DNA of 64,000 nucleotides from Actinernus sp. WN-2022. Its lineage: Eukaryota > Cnidaria > Anthozoa > Actiniaria > Actinernidae. Below the pieces are notes generated by a model that worked only from the letters and a program-made list of their open reading frames with translations, was not told the DNA's origin and ran no database searches. A program made the position numbers and the translations under genes. Of the stretch, positions 41,701 through 52,980 are shown piece by piece. How positions within the stretch are numbered: position 1 is the stretch's first letter; every line of letters begins with the position of its first letter. Location: assembly GCA_030867875.1 (NCBI GenBank), contig JAOWCC010001368.1, positions 7,859,714-7,923,713 on the forward strand, read 5' to 3'.

Positions 41701-43980
41701 GCTCCGTCATACGCTCTCGCTGAAGCGTCGTAAACAATCCTTAACTTTGTTGACTCTGCTTCGGCTCGCACAACCGGTTTATGCGGAATGTAAAACTCTC
41801 TCCCCATAGCTGGTGTTTCAGCGCTCTCTACGATTCCTGTCGCCCTCTGCTCTTCTATTATCTCGCTGTATTTGGCGGTCAGGTTTTGCCGTTCGATTTT
41901 GCGCACCAAACTGTTCAGGCGGCGCAGACTCCCCTCTTTGTTGTTGGGCAGCGGTCGATGATCACCTCGCCATGGCAACCCGGTTTCGTAATATCCCTGC
42001 TCGTCACGCGTGAGCTGTTCTTTAAACTCAGTGTACACATCTCCTTGGTCGTTTGGCGGGTTATCTGCCAAGCCCAGCACGTCCAGACGGCACAACTCTT
42101 CATAATCTACATGCGAAGTTTGACATAGCAGCATGTTTGTTAGATCAACAGAATCCTTCCCCGGCGACATAATTGTCCATCCAAATCGCGTCAACTCTGC
42201 TATCGGTTCTCCCGTCTCGCCAATTTTAGGTGCAGTGTTTATCTTGAGTTTCGCATATTCGCTTGCACCCAAGATCAAGTGAACCGGAAGTTTGTCTTTA
42301 TTTCCAGGCTCATCCATGTGTACGCCAGTTAAATGTGCGTAAGATTGAATTAAATCTTTGTAGTGTGGATTGTCCAAAAACAACAGTTCACTCTTGTTGA
42401 CCTTTGTTACTTGGACAGCCATAGAGAATTTGCTATCCAACGAAGTAATTTCTATCCTTGACAACTCAACTTCACGTGTGGTAGATCCCAGCATCATGTC
42501 AATTTTCCTCATTTGCTTCGTTGTCGAACGACGTTTCAGTTGATCCAAAAGTGCAGCTGAAGCATATGAACTTCCGGCTCCAGTGTCTAACAATGCTCTA
42601 CATTTTACCCCTTCGATAGATATTCACAATAACAACAGGATAAGTTACAGAACTTTGCTTGTCACCTGTTGCGATAAGCATGTGATCACTTCCGTTCAAG
42701 CTGTCACATATTGAAGTGTGGTGTCGACGTTTGCAAACAAGACAACTGCCTTTGCTGGCGCACTCATTGGCCCTGTGTTTTCCAGCCTGCACAATTGAAA
42801 CATAGCTTCTTCGTCGCCAGTATATTCTTTCGTTCCTTGACATCAGTCACTTTAACACAGTCTTTCGATTTGTGAGAGTCGTTCTCGCAGTAAACACAGC
42901 CAGCAGCATTTCCGGATCGCGGCTCCTGTTTACTCTGGGCGTTGTATAACGCGGTACGCGGTGTTTGCTTTTGTGTTTCCACTGTGCCGATGTGGTGAAG
43001 GCCTCGGTTTATCCGGAGTGCTTTCCTCAACAGGATTGATGTCAATCCAACGTTTAAGCTCCCTCAACAGATCCTTAAAGTCCCAATCTCTCCAATTGTC
43101 ATGTCCACGCACCAAGTCCGCTTTGATCCCTTTCAACTTGTCCAGCGTCGATCTCACATTCCCTTTCACGTCGCCCCAATTTACCCAGCGTATCCAGGCT
43201 TTGCACATTGAATCGCAGTTGTTTATAGAAATCCTTTACCTTCCATGCACTCGAGCCATTAATAAAAGGGAGTTCCATAATATTTCGCGTATACGTGTTT
43301 ATTATCTCACTTGTGTTACCGTATTCTGCTTCCAAGATAGCCTTTGCATTTTCGTATCCATCCTCAGTGAACGGGAGCCCGTCGATATCCGATCGTACGT
43401 GGTCTTCAAGCAATTCCTTCAAGTACCCAAACTTTGTGAGACTAGGCAGTTTGCTCGCGTCAATCTCTGACTTAAACTTCCCCCAGAACGACAGCCAATC
43501 TTGCAGCCTTCCACTAAACCGAGTAATCGAAAGTTTCGGTAACTTCGCGGCACAATGAGTACCTGTACTCGCCTTGGCTGCGATCCCCGCTTCGTGTTCG
43601 AAGACACCTTTCTGTTCGAGCAACTTCTTTTCGAATTTGAGATTTTGTTTGTGTCTTTCAACCGCATCTTCCTCCCTTTCTCTGTCACTCAGTTCCTTTA
43701 GTGTAAGCGCCACTTTCTTGATCGCGTCGTCTCCTGATTCTAAGTATTTGTCGATTTCTCGGCTCCATTCCGCGATGGCGTCTTCGTTTTCACCCTTACC
43801 AAACTTCTTTTCTTCGATTGTTTCCTTTAACTCGGTAATTGCCTCCAGTATTGATTGAAGTGATGTCTGATGTCTCTCTAAGCCCAACTTGTCTTGCTTT
43901 GAGAGCACATCGTCTGTTTTCTTCTGTCTAAAGCTAAGCGTTTTGAGCTTGTTGTTCAAATCAGCTATTAACTTATCCAT
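38778..43980 (-). pseudogene. BEL-2 copy B gag-pol, broken by four small insertions in gag
   Basis: Nucleotide-for-nucleotide like copy A as far as read, apart from four insertions. These are a duplicated GATA at about 42617-42621, an extra C at about 42786 (CAGCCTGC), an extra T at about 42977 (GTGTTTCC) and an extra C at about 43176 (CGCCCCAA). They split the frame into 43099-43980 (gag head), short pieces through the zinc knuckles, and an open 1271-codon part from the protease to the C terminus (38778-42593). All four lie within 560 bp; three are homopolymer extensions. They could be real lesions or unpolished sequence. Confidence 0.95.
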
Positions 43981-44053
43981 TTTGTCTCGTTTGGGTTCTT
44001 CGCTCTTTCGAGCTTAAATCACGTTGATTTCAGTCCCATCGTGGTCGCCACTG

Positions 44054-44411
44054 TGTCGTGAATTGCTTGTTGCACGTTCATCAACAATAACTCACAGGTT
44101 TATGATCTTGAAGTTTAATCACAATCACGGTTTGTCTCTTGTCGCAATGTTTCACTCACTCCGTCTCTCGATCACCCACACACTCTCTCTCTCTAATCCG
44201 GTTGTTTTTCGTGTCTCTGAGTTACATGTCAAGTACATACGAATCGAGTATCCACATCTGATTGGATAACTAACGCCACACCCTGTATTGTGAATAGTTG
44301 TCTGGGTGTTACCTTACACTGTGCTTATGAACTAATTAAACTTCACTCATAACGCTCCACGCTTCACTTGCTGCATAATTATAATAGTATTACAATGGCC
44401 AATCTCCGACA
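44054..44411 (-). repeat. BEL-2 outer LTR (5' LTR of copy B)
   Basis: 358 bp, ending CCGACA next to the ATAT target duplication. Confidence 0.95.
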
Positions 44412-44918
44412 ATATACTTGAAAACCAAAAACCCCACACGACGGAGGTCTACACACTGGGAGGTTGTGCAGTCCGTGTTGAGGTGTTGGAGGACACGGAA
44501 TTGTGATTATGGCTCAGTTATAATTTGGGCTTCAGTAAAAGGGCTACAAGGCCGGAAAAGATGGAAAAGGTTTTTAATTCACAATTCTTATACATGTTGG
44601 ATATCCGTACCCTAACGGTTCATGGCTCGCTCCTTGCATGCTTACGCTTAGAGAGGACAGTAGAGTATACGTATCCGCTGTTCTGAAAAACATTTAGAAA
44701 GAGGAATATATAATGGTTTGTCTCTCCTTTTCTTTTTCGAAGCGGCCCTCCGGCGCTGGCTTTTACTCAAGTAGAGTGCTAGAAACAGAGAAGCTTGAAA
44801 GGACTGTAAAATACATGGAACTAGTGTGTTTAAATGGTCATATTGCCGGTCCGCATTGACAGAGAAGAAGCCCGGGTAACTAAGTTTTGCGAGATTTCAG
44901 AACTCTTGATTCTACCGG
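44412..44918 (+). repeat. Segment R, copy 1, part 2
   Basis: Continues R after BEL-2, aligned with about 55700-56222. Includes the last 31 codons of the interrupted hypothetical frame (stop 44504-44506). No other gene. Confidence 0.85.
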
Positions 44919-46174
44919 TGTACCAGCGATTTCGCCCTCCCGTGAATTCGCCCCCCGGGTGGCGAAATCGCTAGTGAATTCGCCCCCCCCTTCCTCGCCC
45001 CCCTCTAGCGATTTCGCCCCCCTCCCTCTAACCTTTTAAAAGGTTATGAATACATGTTTTCCTTCTTTTGATTACTGTAATGTATTAGACGTGGAGAATA
45101 GTAATACAAAAAACTATCAGTAATGTGTATAAAGGCATGAAATTCAATTTTATTTTAAAATCCACGCTTCACTTTTCTTAGACAAAATTCGCGTTGGTAG
45201 CTACGGTAAACGCTGCAATTTTCATTCGCGCGAGCAGTGCAACATCATTACAATATTCGTCAATCTTCGAATGATTAGTTGTTAGTATTTCTTGCCTGAA
45301 GCCAACATGTAGATGGTGTAATTATTGTGGATACTTAAAGGTTTTGACAACTCGTTTATCCGCCTACTTTGAAAAGACTTTGCCGAATGTTCAAGTGTCA
45401 CCGACTCGCGTGAAAACTTCCTGAATATGCAAGCTAATGAACTAATTAGATCTAAAACGGCGGGAAGTTTTAAAACTTACCTTAGCTTGCAGCGAGTGGA
45501 CTCGTATTTGGAAACAACTGCCAAATAACCTGATGATTTTACATGCATGAAAACCATAATGAAGTTGACGTAATTATCGTGGTATGTAAGTTTTTATAAC
45601 CCGTAATGCTCGCATCGATCCATCTATTTTTAAAGAACTTTGCCGAATAAAGGAGTGTTGCCGACTCACGTGCTTTGTTCTATTTCAATTGAGCTAACGG
45701 CGCTTGTTAATTCGGTAATTAGATCAGTTCTAACTAGGGAAACCTTTCTGGATAAACAGCTTATTAACTAATGAGAAGATAAAACGGCGGTATAAGTTTT
45801 GCAGTTTTCTAGTAGTGTAATTAACTCAAATTCGGAAAGAATTTGAAATAACTTTCCGAAGAAAAGGAGTGTTATCGACTCGCGTATTTTTGTAGTCAGT
45901 AGTAGTAATAGTAGCTAAAGAGGTCTTACACTTATTATTTTTTTAAACTTTAGATTGCGTTGACATGTACTGCCTCTATTTTCTGAGGCGGGGCGATTTC
46001 AATAAGAATTACGACTACAATTCACTAGCGATTTCGTCCCCCCTAGGGGGGGGGGGGGGCGAATTCACTGAAGGGGGGCGAATTCACTAGTGATCTCGCC
46101 CCGGGGAGGGCGAATTCACTAGCGATTTCGCCCCCGGGGGGCGAATTCACTGGGGGGGCGAAATCGCTGTGACA
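44919..46174. mobile_element. 1256-bp element with iterated AGCGATTTCGCCCC / GTGAATTCGCCCC ends
   Basis: Begins TGTACCAGCGATTTCGCCCT and ends ...CGAAATCGCTGTGACA, imperfect inverted termini. Each end is an array of two alternating 13-14-bp motifs (AGCGATTTCGCCCC and AGTGAATTCGCCCC) in both orientations, with C or G runs of up to 13. The 1-kb AT-rich centre has no credible ORF but carries three loose repeats of CCGAA...GTGT(T/C)(G/A)CCGACTC. Copy 2 (56210-56230) lacks it: CTACCGG and GGCGCCGG join there, giving a 2-bp GG duplication. Confidence 0.85.
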
Positions 46175-46716
46175 GGCGCCGGCGCTCAGTTTAATCTTGA
46201 GAAACGGTTTGGCCTCGAACTTTTCTGATTAGAGTTTCTTAGAATACAGCCCAAATTTTAAACCCGGGCAAAACTTGGGATTACCTCGAGTCGTCATCGT
46301 CTTTATAAAGAGTATCCTGTTCAATTTTAATAGTACGCAAATTGTTCTGCCGAGATGCAGTAGTTCAAAGACAAACTACTAGTTATAAAGAGCCAGACAA
46401 CTTTTGCTGAAAACGTAACTAGAACTGTATAAAGTTACTATTATTGTATTTACGTAGATATAATAGGGAAACATTTCCTAAAGCGATTTGGGTACTTTCG
46501 TTTAAACCAAACCACCGGCACCGTAGGTTTTTTTGGTCGCTGTTTCACTCTCAAAGTTGAACTCTCCCTGCATGGTATAGCGAACTGTATTATATTTTCC
46601 TTGAGTTCTCGAGAGAGCTACTAGTGTTGTATTATTACGTTGTTTATGAATTAAAGTTTCCTTTTCACTTCTGCCCAGTTATTTATATGTGCGAGTTCAA
46701 CTGCTTTATTATTCAG

Positions 46717-46845
46717 GCTAATGATTTCGTAGAACTAAGAATCCAAAATCATCATGACAACGACAAAACTCCGCTTCAGTGGTCTTCGAGTGTGTCATTA
46801 ATCACAGTAAAAGAATTAGATATGGTTTCTGATTACTTTGGATAA
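46717..46845 (+). CDS. Possible 42-codon terminal exon shared by both R copies
   Basis: Preceded by a pyrimidine-rich TTATTATTCAG acceptor-like site. Reads ANDFVELRIQNHHDNDKTPL then a Ser/Val-rich tail and TAA. Copy 2 at 56757-56885 differs by one codon (Val to Leu). Similarity between copies is expected from the duplication alone, so this does not prove coding. Unknown family. Confidence 0.22.
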   Translation, partial: ANDFVELRIQNHHDNDKTPLQWSSSVSLITVKELDMVSDYFG

Positions 46846-47229
46846 GCCTATACGTGTTATTTTACCGATCTGTGCGGGAATCCACATAAGTCCAAGTTGA
46901 GGCACTCGTTTCTTCATTTTTGAAACCGATGTGCGTGATGAAGACGGGGGATTTTTAAACCAAGCATGAGTCATGATACTCCTTAACATTCATACGATTT
47001 TGAAAGGCAAAACAGTCTGTTTGTCAGTATTTTGATTTTCAAAAAGGTGTATGAGGCTCAATTACTGCTGGTTGAATTGAAGTAGACTGAAACTGACCCC
47101 CACAAAACTAGTAATGGTTGGGGTCTTGTAATTAAGGGGGAATAATTTCGTCTGAACTATTGGAGTGAATATTGATCTGAGAGAATGTCTTAACGTGGGA
47201 TTCATGGCTCGGGCCAGCCCATCCGAACA

Positions 47230-47427
47230 ATGCCATCTACCGTCCTATCGTCATTAGCCATGTTTCCGGTAATTCCCTGTGATGGCGGTGAACCCGGATA
47301 TAACGAATACTGCGCTGATACAAGACGATGTTGGGCGCGGTCTTTGGGCGTTAGGATCAAGGCAGAACAATCCGGATATTACAAACATGTAAAGCATGAA
47401 TGTGGGTTTATTGGACGCGCGGGGTGA
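47230..47427 (+). CDS. Possible 65-residue ORF shared by both R copies
   Basis: ATG-started, Cys-containing (CDGGEPGYNEYC, HECGFIGR). The copy 2 equivalent (57307-57504) differs at two residues. No family recognised and the length is short. Confidence 0.22.
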   Translation: MPSTVLSSLAMFPVIPCDGGEPGYNEYCADTRRCWARSLGVRIKAEQSGYYKHVKHECGFIGRAG

Positions 47428-48355
47428 TGAATTTCTTATCTGGCAAAAGGAGATCGCGAATGTTGTTTGGATATGATAAACATGCTTATAAATCCAAATT
47501 ATTGTAGGAGATCAATACGGGAAGGAAAATAGATAAGGGTTTAACGTGGCTGCATGATAGGGGAGTGAATATATTGAAATTGGAAGTGTAACTTTTCGTA
47601 GCCTTTCCATCTTTTCAACTATTTAAGCGCCCCCCTATACATGTAGCTTCAGTTTAATTCCCCCTGTAGCAGTGAAAGACACACCCATCTCATAATTTTC
47701 AGAAAAACCAAGCCACCTTTGGAACTAACTCTGCTATTTTTCTCCCCTCGATATCTTCATCCCCTTGTCATATTAAACCAAGATTGCGTGATGTGGACTA
47801 GATGGCGCCTTATTGTCTGAGTACGTCCGGCGAAAGAAGATACCGAAGGACGATAAAGCCAAATATGTGGCTTTGGGCTTTGGATCGGAAATATTGGACA
47901 AACATTATCTGGTTGAACACATGGCGCGCATGGCATAATATATAGCTAGACCGAAACGTAATAGGAAGTAATACTGAAGCTCCTTCATGATGGAGATCGA
48001 AGAATAGCTGGACGTTGGATGAGAAAGGGCGGGACATTCGATAAAACTTTACTAGTACTATTAAATGGAAAATGGGCGTTTGGGCCAAGAAAGCTAATTG
48101 GATAATTTTAGCCAGATACCCCAGTATTTATTTATTAACCAGTCGCCTTGATTAACTAAATATAACGTACAATAGGTATTAGAAAACAAACAAAAGCAAA
48201 GTAACACTGTTCCTAACAAACAAACGCAATCTTATGGCCGGGTTGCTGCAACAGCGTAACAGCCAATTACTGCGGGCCCAAAGAACTTAAAAGATACTAT
48301 GCATGCTAAGAACAGCAGGTAATGCTGTGTGTAAGGCTGCGAGCGTTATTACAAG

Positions 48356-48842
48356 TTAGGCAGATAGATTTGAAATAACGTGGAAAGTGTTTACAAGGGC
48401 AGTGAAATAGTAGCTGAGCATGACAGATCTAAATGAGGCCAGTTCTAGTGTATTGAAATTATCAAGTTCATTAACTAGAGTGTTCCATATTCTTGCAGTT
48501 CTCAGTCGAAGTAAGATCTCTGAAAAGTGATAGTTTTACATTTACGAATGATAAACTGGAGTTGGATTTGGATTTAGAATTCGACCGAGTAGGTCTTGCG
48601 GTTACAGACTATTAGTGGAATTACAGTAGGGTTATCAAGCCTTCAGTTACTTTGAAAAAGAAAACCATGTCCAAGTATTCGTGCAGTAACATAATGGTAA
48701 AAGAATCTTTATAGGACTGATCACAAGAGAAAGGTAAGTTCAACATATATTTCGACGCTCATCTATGTACACGTTCAATCTGCCTGATAAGATCTTTGGA
48801 TTGGGGAGCCCAGACCGTGAGTAGCGTACCCCAGATGAGGGC
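48356..48842 (-). pseudogene. LINE C-terminal fragment inside R, copy 1
   Basis: The minus strand carries the decayed post-RT tail seen more clearly in copy 2: RPHLG-YAT, a Lys/Ser-rich segment, FVNVKLSLFR, ARIWNTLVNELDNFNTLELA, and a stop at 48356-48358. Frameshifts are frequent. Confidence 0.7.
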
Positions 48843-48863
48843 GGGGTGTTTGTAAAACGCGGA

Positions 48864-48923
48864 TACGGATGGCGGATGACGGATGGCGGATGACGGATGG
48901 CGGATGACGGATGGCGGATGGCG
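48864..48923 (+). repeat. GGATGGCGGATGAC minisatellite
   Basis: About five copies of a 14-15-bp purine-rich unit at the point where R copy 1 stops matching copy 2. Confidence 0.9.
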
Positions 48924-48925
48924 AA

Positions 48926-49797
48926 TATGTTAACATTAATATATTTAAAAAAATTAAAAAGAATTGTTGAGCAGTACATCTACGAGAACTCTGGTTTCGT
49001 CTGTAAATATTTTGATTCTCTTCTACGCGTTTTGTGTGCTTCACTCGGGATGTATACATAAAAAATGTTAACAGCTAGCGTGCCGAATTATGTTATTACG
49101 TGTTGATATTTTTGGGGTATATATCTGGTTGCCGCTAATAAAAATATATTTAAATAAAATGATTAATGTTAAAAGCAATTGTTTCGGAAAAGTAAATGAT
49201 TATACCGTTTGTACACAAGGTGACACAGGTTCTGTCTTGTAGGTATACTCTTGAGGGAGTAACACACAACGAGCGATATATGCCGCATAACGCAAGTCAA
49301 ATTATGTATTCACCCCCCAAAAAGGGGCTTAATTCCATGCCTCTCCCACTACTAACTTGGTGTAACTCTTTGTCAATAATACCTCAGTGCAATGAACCAA
49401 AAACATTTACATATTTTTCGTCATTAACATTATTATAGGATAAATTCAATATGGGTGGGGCCCGGAAAATGATATTTATGAAAATAGTCCTAATATTCTC
49501 TAATTTGAATCTAACAAATTGTACATTTTTAGGTTCATTGCATAGTCGACCCATCTATGTAGAACATTTTCTGAACCTTTCAGGGGTAAAGCATTTGTAT
49601 TTATAGAGCTACAGCTGCATGTTAGCGCAGAGCTATCATAGCGAGGTTCAAAGGGCGTGTCCTGATTATCATGGGCAACTGTTGATGTAAAAAACACTGC
49701 CAAACTTTTCTCTAAGTAAGAGGAGAATATGCTATTAAAATCAATTTGATTTACACTTTTTTCAAATTTTGTCAAAATTTTGGTATCATACCACCGA
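48926..49797. other. Spacer between the two segment copies; no confident gene
   Basis: AT-rich. A 91-residue minus-strand frame (49500-49775) has ordinary composition but no recognised motif and no splice signals that fit. Confidence 0.5.
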
Positions 49798-50397
49798 GTT
49801 CAGTAAAACCCAAGTTAAAATCGTAAATTTTGGCGCGAAATGCGAACGTTCTAAGTGACGTCACATTGTCAATCACTAAATTCAACCAACCATATTTGGT
49901 GTTTTCTAGTCTTGAACTATCAGCATACCAACGTTCTAAAGTTATCAGTAAAGTTATTGGCCGAGTGGGAGGAAAAAGGGTCATATTTTGCCATCGTGTT
50001 CTATTTCTTCTATTCACGCACTCGGTTCCGTTTACTCGGTTCAATTACTAAATTCTGTGTACTCGGTTCACTTATCTCAGTTCAATTCCGAAATCCAGCA
50101 ATTGTTGGGTTCCGTTTCCTCGGTTCAGTCTTCTCGATTCATTTGTAATCATGTCCATACGCTAGTCCGGGTTTAGTTCTGCTGTTCTCCAGTTCGCTCA
50201 GCGGATGGTGTGATTTGCGGCTTGACGGAATAAACATTTTTCAAGCCTTAAGCTATGCAAATTTCCTACCGGTTGGCTTTGTAACAAGTGCAAATCTCTT
50301 ATAAACCGGTGAAGTAAAATTCACTATTCTCACCAGGGGAATCCGCGCACAATGGCCAAATTAAAAATTAACGGAATTGCACGATTATTTATCTCCC
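49798..50397 (+). repeat. First block of duplicated segment, copy 2
   Basis: Aligns with 15693-16228. Contains about 60 bp of extra sequence relative to copy 1 (for example near 50020-50090 and 50200-50240). Confidence 0.85.
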
Positions 50398-50609
50398 TGT
50401 ACTTGGCCCGTGGTATGCATGAGCCAGTATGCATGGCATACCCTGATGGAAACTTTCCCTATATATAATCTCCCGTTCTCATGATAAAACCAAGTTTAGG
50501 TATTTTAAACCTAACGAGCTAGTACGACAACTCCTAAACTCATCGCTGCGCTCTTCCACGACATGAATCAAGTGCCCATCGCTCCAGACGATGCCCGCGT
50601 TAACTAGTG
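50398..50609. other. Copy 2 sequence absent from copy 1
   Basis: Together with 53352-53987 this belongs to copy 2 only. No gene recognised. Confidence 0.5.
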
Positions 50610-50639
50610 CCATTCTATGGAAAGCCATAGTGGACAAAA

Positions 50640-50880
50640 GTGGTCGAGAAATATTTTTCAGGTCCAGAAATATTTTCATGGGTCGAGAAAAGTTTTGACC
50701 AGTCGAGAAGTTTTTCTTCCGGTCGAGAACCTTTTTTTACGGCCGAGAATTTTTTTATACGGTCGAGAAATTTTTCTTGCGGTCGAGAATTTGTTTACGG
50801 TCGAGAATTTTTTTTGCGGTGGAGAACTTTTTTGCGATCGAGAAATTTTTACGGTCGAGACTTTTTTCAAAGGTCGAGAT
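50640..50880 (+). repeat. FB2 left-arm GGTCGAGAAttttt iterations
   Basis: About eleven imperfect units. The mirror array is at 53045-53325. Variation between units is much higher than in FB1. Confidence 0.85.
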
Positions 50881-50944
50881 CGCTACCCGGCATGCTTTGC
50901 CATTCTCTCTTATTTCCCGCCTAAAGCAGTGTGGGCCAAACAAC

Positions 50945-51336
50945 ATGGCGGCCGGCGGTGAAGGATCTAAATCTGGTTCTACGAGAGAGATTCTTTCGCA
51001 AATAGTTGGTAATATAGGCAAACTATCAGATGCATTGGAGGCCGAGGGATCTACCAACAAAATGGGTTCAATTACGAAACCAAACGAGACAATTCTAATG
51101 TAGACAGTGTTGTGTTCAGTCGTGTGCCTTCCCGAGCAAAAAGTTCTGGAGGAAGACCAAAATATAACATAACAGCAGAACAAATTGAAGTACTTCGAAG
51201 CACTGGTATGCAGTGGATAGCCATTGCAAAGTGTCTAGGTGTTAGTGCCAAGACCCTGTCCAGAAGAAGGATAGAATACGGTACAGCTGATTACAGCGAG
51301 ATTACCGATGAGGAACTTGAATGGCATGTAAGGCCG
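50945..51336 (+). pseudogene. FB2 transposase, N-terminal part
   Basis: ATG at 50945 in the left arm opens MAAGGEGSKSGSTREILSQI and continues through LSDALEAEG to about 51090. One base is out of frame before NSNVDSVVFSRVPSRAKSSG (about 51090-51150). It then runs through GRPKYNITAEQIEVLRSTGM and WIAIAKCLGVSAKTLSRRR, a helix-turn-helix-like DNA-binding segment, to ITDEELEWHVR. This matches the N-terminal layout of integrase-like transposases recalled from cnidarian and fish genomes. A frameshift separates it from the catalytic part. Confidence 0.7.
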
Positions 51337-51349
51337 TGAGATCGTTTAC

Positions 51350-52117
51350 GATTAGCCCCCTTCTCTGGTGAAACCTATGTACGGGGAGCTATTAGAGCAC
51401 GCGGCATTTACATCCAGAGGTGGAAAATCGGGAAAATTTTGCATAGTATCGATCCTGTAAATCGTGCCATAAGGCGTAGGTATGCAATTCAAAGGCGCCT
51501 CTATAATGTTAGGAAACCAAACCACCTGTGACATTGACTCAAACCACGAGCTAATCAACTGGCGATTTGTTTTGCATGGCTGTATAGATGGGTATAACAG
51601 AGCTATAATCTATTTGAGCGCCTCTGGGCAGAAGTGAACAGGTTGTTTCTGCGTTTTACATAAATCTCTTCACTTTCATGGAAAATAATGGTATCCTTGA
51701 TGGACATGACGAACATGATTTGTTTGCTCTTCATTACGTTTATCTGCCAGCCGTTCAAGCATCTTTGAATGAGTTCATCTCCCAGTGGAATCACCATGGA
51801 CTGCGCATCATGAGTAGTATGTCCCCCCCCTGGCACTCTGGTACTCTGAGGTGGTCCAAACTGGTGTGGATGATATTGATGTAGGTAATAATTCCTTGTA
51901 TGGCATTGATCCCTATGGTCCAGTGTCGGACATTGAGACAGATAACATGGTTGTTGTGCCAGAAAGCCCAATTCAACTAACTGACAATCAAGTAGATGAA
52001 ATGAAGGACCTTGTCCCAGATCCTCTAGCTGATGACGGCAATCATAGAATCGGGCATTACCTCAGTATTGGTAATTATTTGAAAACACCAATAAAATTAG
52101 CTGTATCTTTGTACTGA
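51350..52117 (+). pseudogene. FB2 transposase, integrase-like core (deleted) and C terminus
   Basis: Frame pieces read [39 protein letters not shown], a damaged tryptophan/His site followed by [20 protein letters not shown] (first catalytic-type Asp context), then RAIIYL at about 51611. The next residues are [10 protein letters not shown], the region holding the expected Glu; roughly a hundred or more residues with the second Asp are deleted. Then come ENNGILDG, LFALHYVYLPAVQASLNEF and WNHHGLR, and after another frameshift a long tail (VDDIDVGNN ... NYLKTP) ending at 52117. The remnant is inactive. Confidence 0.7.
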
Positions 52118-52832
52118 TTTGATTGTTGGTCACCGAGGCCCAAAATCTGAGTCTGACAACACACTACCAGTATTTGATTATATTAGTCATACTCAAACGT
52201 TGTCTATAAGGACCTGGTTCTTTTTCCTAATTGTTTTCTGAAAACGTTTTTGCAAGGTGTAAATATCAACACAATCAAGTGCAATCTAATTGAAGTTGCC
52301 TTTTGCTAGTTATAGTTTTGTATATTATGTGATGAATACAATAAAAAAATCATTAGTTTTTGCTCACTTGGCAACTGTATTAAATCATATTCCCAAGATA
52401 GATACATGTGTGACAGGGAAATGCTCACATAAAAAGTTTATTATACATCAATAGCAGTATAATCATTACATGCATCTCTGCTTAAAACTCTGAATTAACA
52501 AAACATTACAGTAAAAACCCACGAAAAGAAACCTACAACCTGAAATTTAGTTTACATGTATGTATAAGAACCTCACCGCCGGGGGGTGAGTATCAAACTC
52601 GTATTTGAAATAGGTTCTTATTAAGATAATGCAAAAAAAGTAGGTTTCTTATACACAGGTTTTTACTATTTAGTATGTGTACCCGGGCTCAACTAGCAAC
52701 ATGACCCAACTTTGAATAAATATCTATAACATGATTCTTACAGCTCCAAATAAGTAACTAATCATGTACTGGAATTGATAAGTTTATGGTCAACGACGGT
52801 TCGACCGAACACATGCCTAAGTTCCCCTTCCG
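52118..52832. other. FB2 3' non-coding interior
   Basis: AT-rich and non-coding. A copy of the arm-type frame (TEGELRHVFGRTVV) continues from the right-arm ATG on the minus strand to 52762. Confidence 0.6.
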
Positions 52833-52980
52833 TTGTCTCGTTTGGTTTCGTAATTGAACCCATTTTGTTGGTAGATCCCTCGGCCTCCAATGCATCTGAT
52901 AGTTTGCCTATATTACCAACTATTTGCGAAAGAATCTCTCTCGTAGAACCAGATTTAGATCCTTCACCGCCGGCCGCCAT
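52762..52980 (-). pseudogene. FB2 right-arm copy of the transposase first exon
   Basis: ATG at 52980 (minus) repeats the MAAGGEGSKSGS start of the left arm through SITKPNET. It then leaves the arm into a different continuation, TEGELRHVFGRTVVDHKLIN, ending at 52762. A mirror image of the functional start, presumably without a downstream gene. Confidence 0.7.

Larger units (their letters stand above)
32539..44411 (-). mobile_element. BEL-2: tandem LTR-internal-LTR-internal-LTR BEL/Pao insertion
   Basis: Three LTRs (32539-32898, 38294-38651, 44054-44411) and two internal regions, all on the minus strand. TSD ATAT is at 32535-32538 and 44412-44415; the uninterrupted site is visible at about 55697-55705. 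Internal region A (32899-38293) is intact. Internal region B (38652-44053) is 7 bp longer, fully accounted for by four small insertions (+4, +1, +1, +1) inside gag. The arrangement fits LTR-LTR recombination between sister copies or an assembly duplication. Confidence 0.95.
46175..48843 (+). repeat. Segment R, copy 1, part 3
   Basis: Aligns with 56219-58921 with scattered substitutions and indels. Contains two short frames shared with copy 2 (46717-46845 and 47230-47427) and the minus-strand LINE tail. Confidence 0.88.

Noticed and set aside
33038..43858. Many plus- and minus-strand ORFs inside BEL-2
   Set aside because: They are out-of-frame shadows of the intact gag-pol and are duplicated in both copies only because the element is duplicated.
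31643..48843. Segment R interpreted as one long LINE with a giant 3' UTR
   Set aside because: The LINE tail occupies only about 0.5 kb at one end, and the remaining 3.5 kb is unrelated and extends beyond any reasonable 3' UTR.
49500..49775. 91-residue minus-strand ORF
   Set aside because: Ordinary composition but no motif, no duplicate and no fitting splice sites. Not distinguishable from chance.
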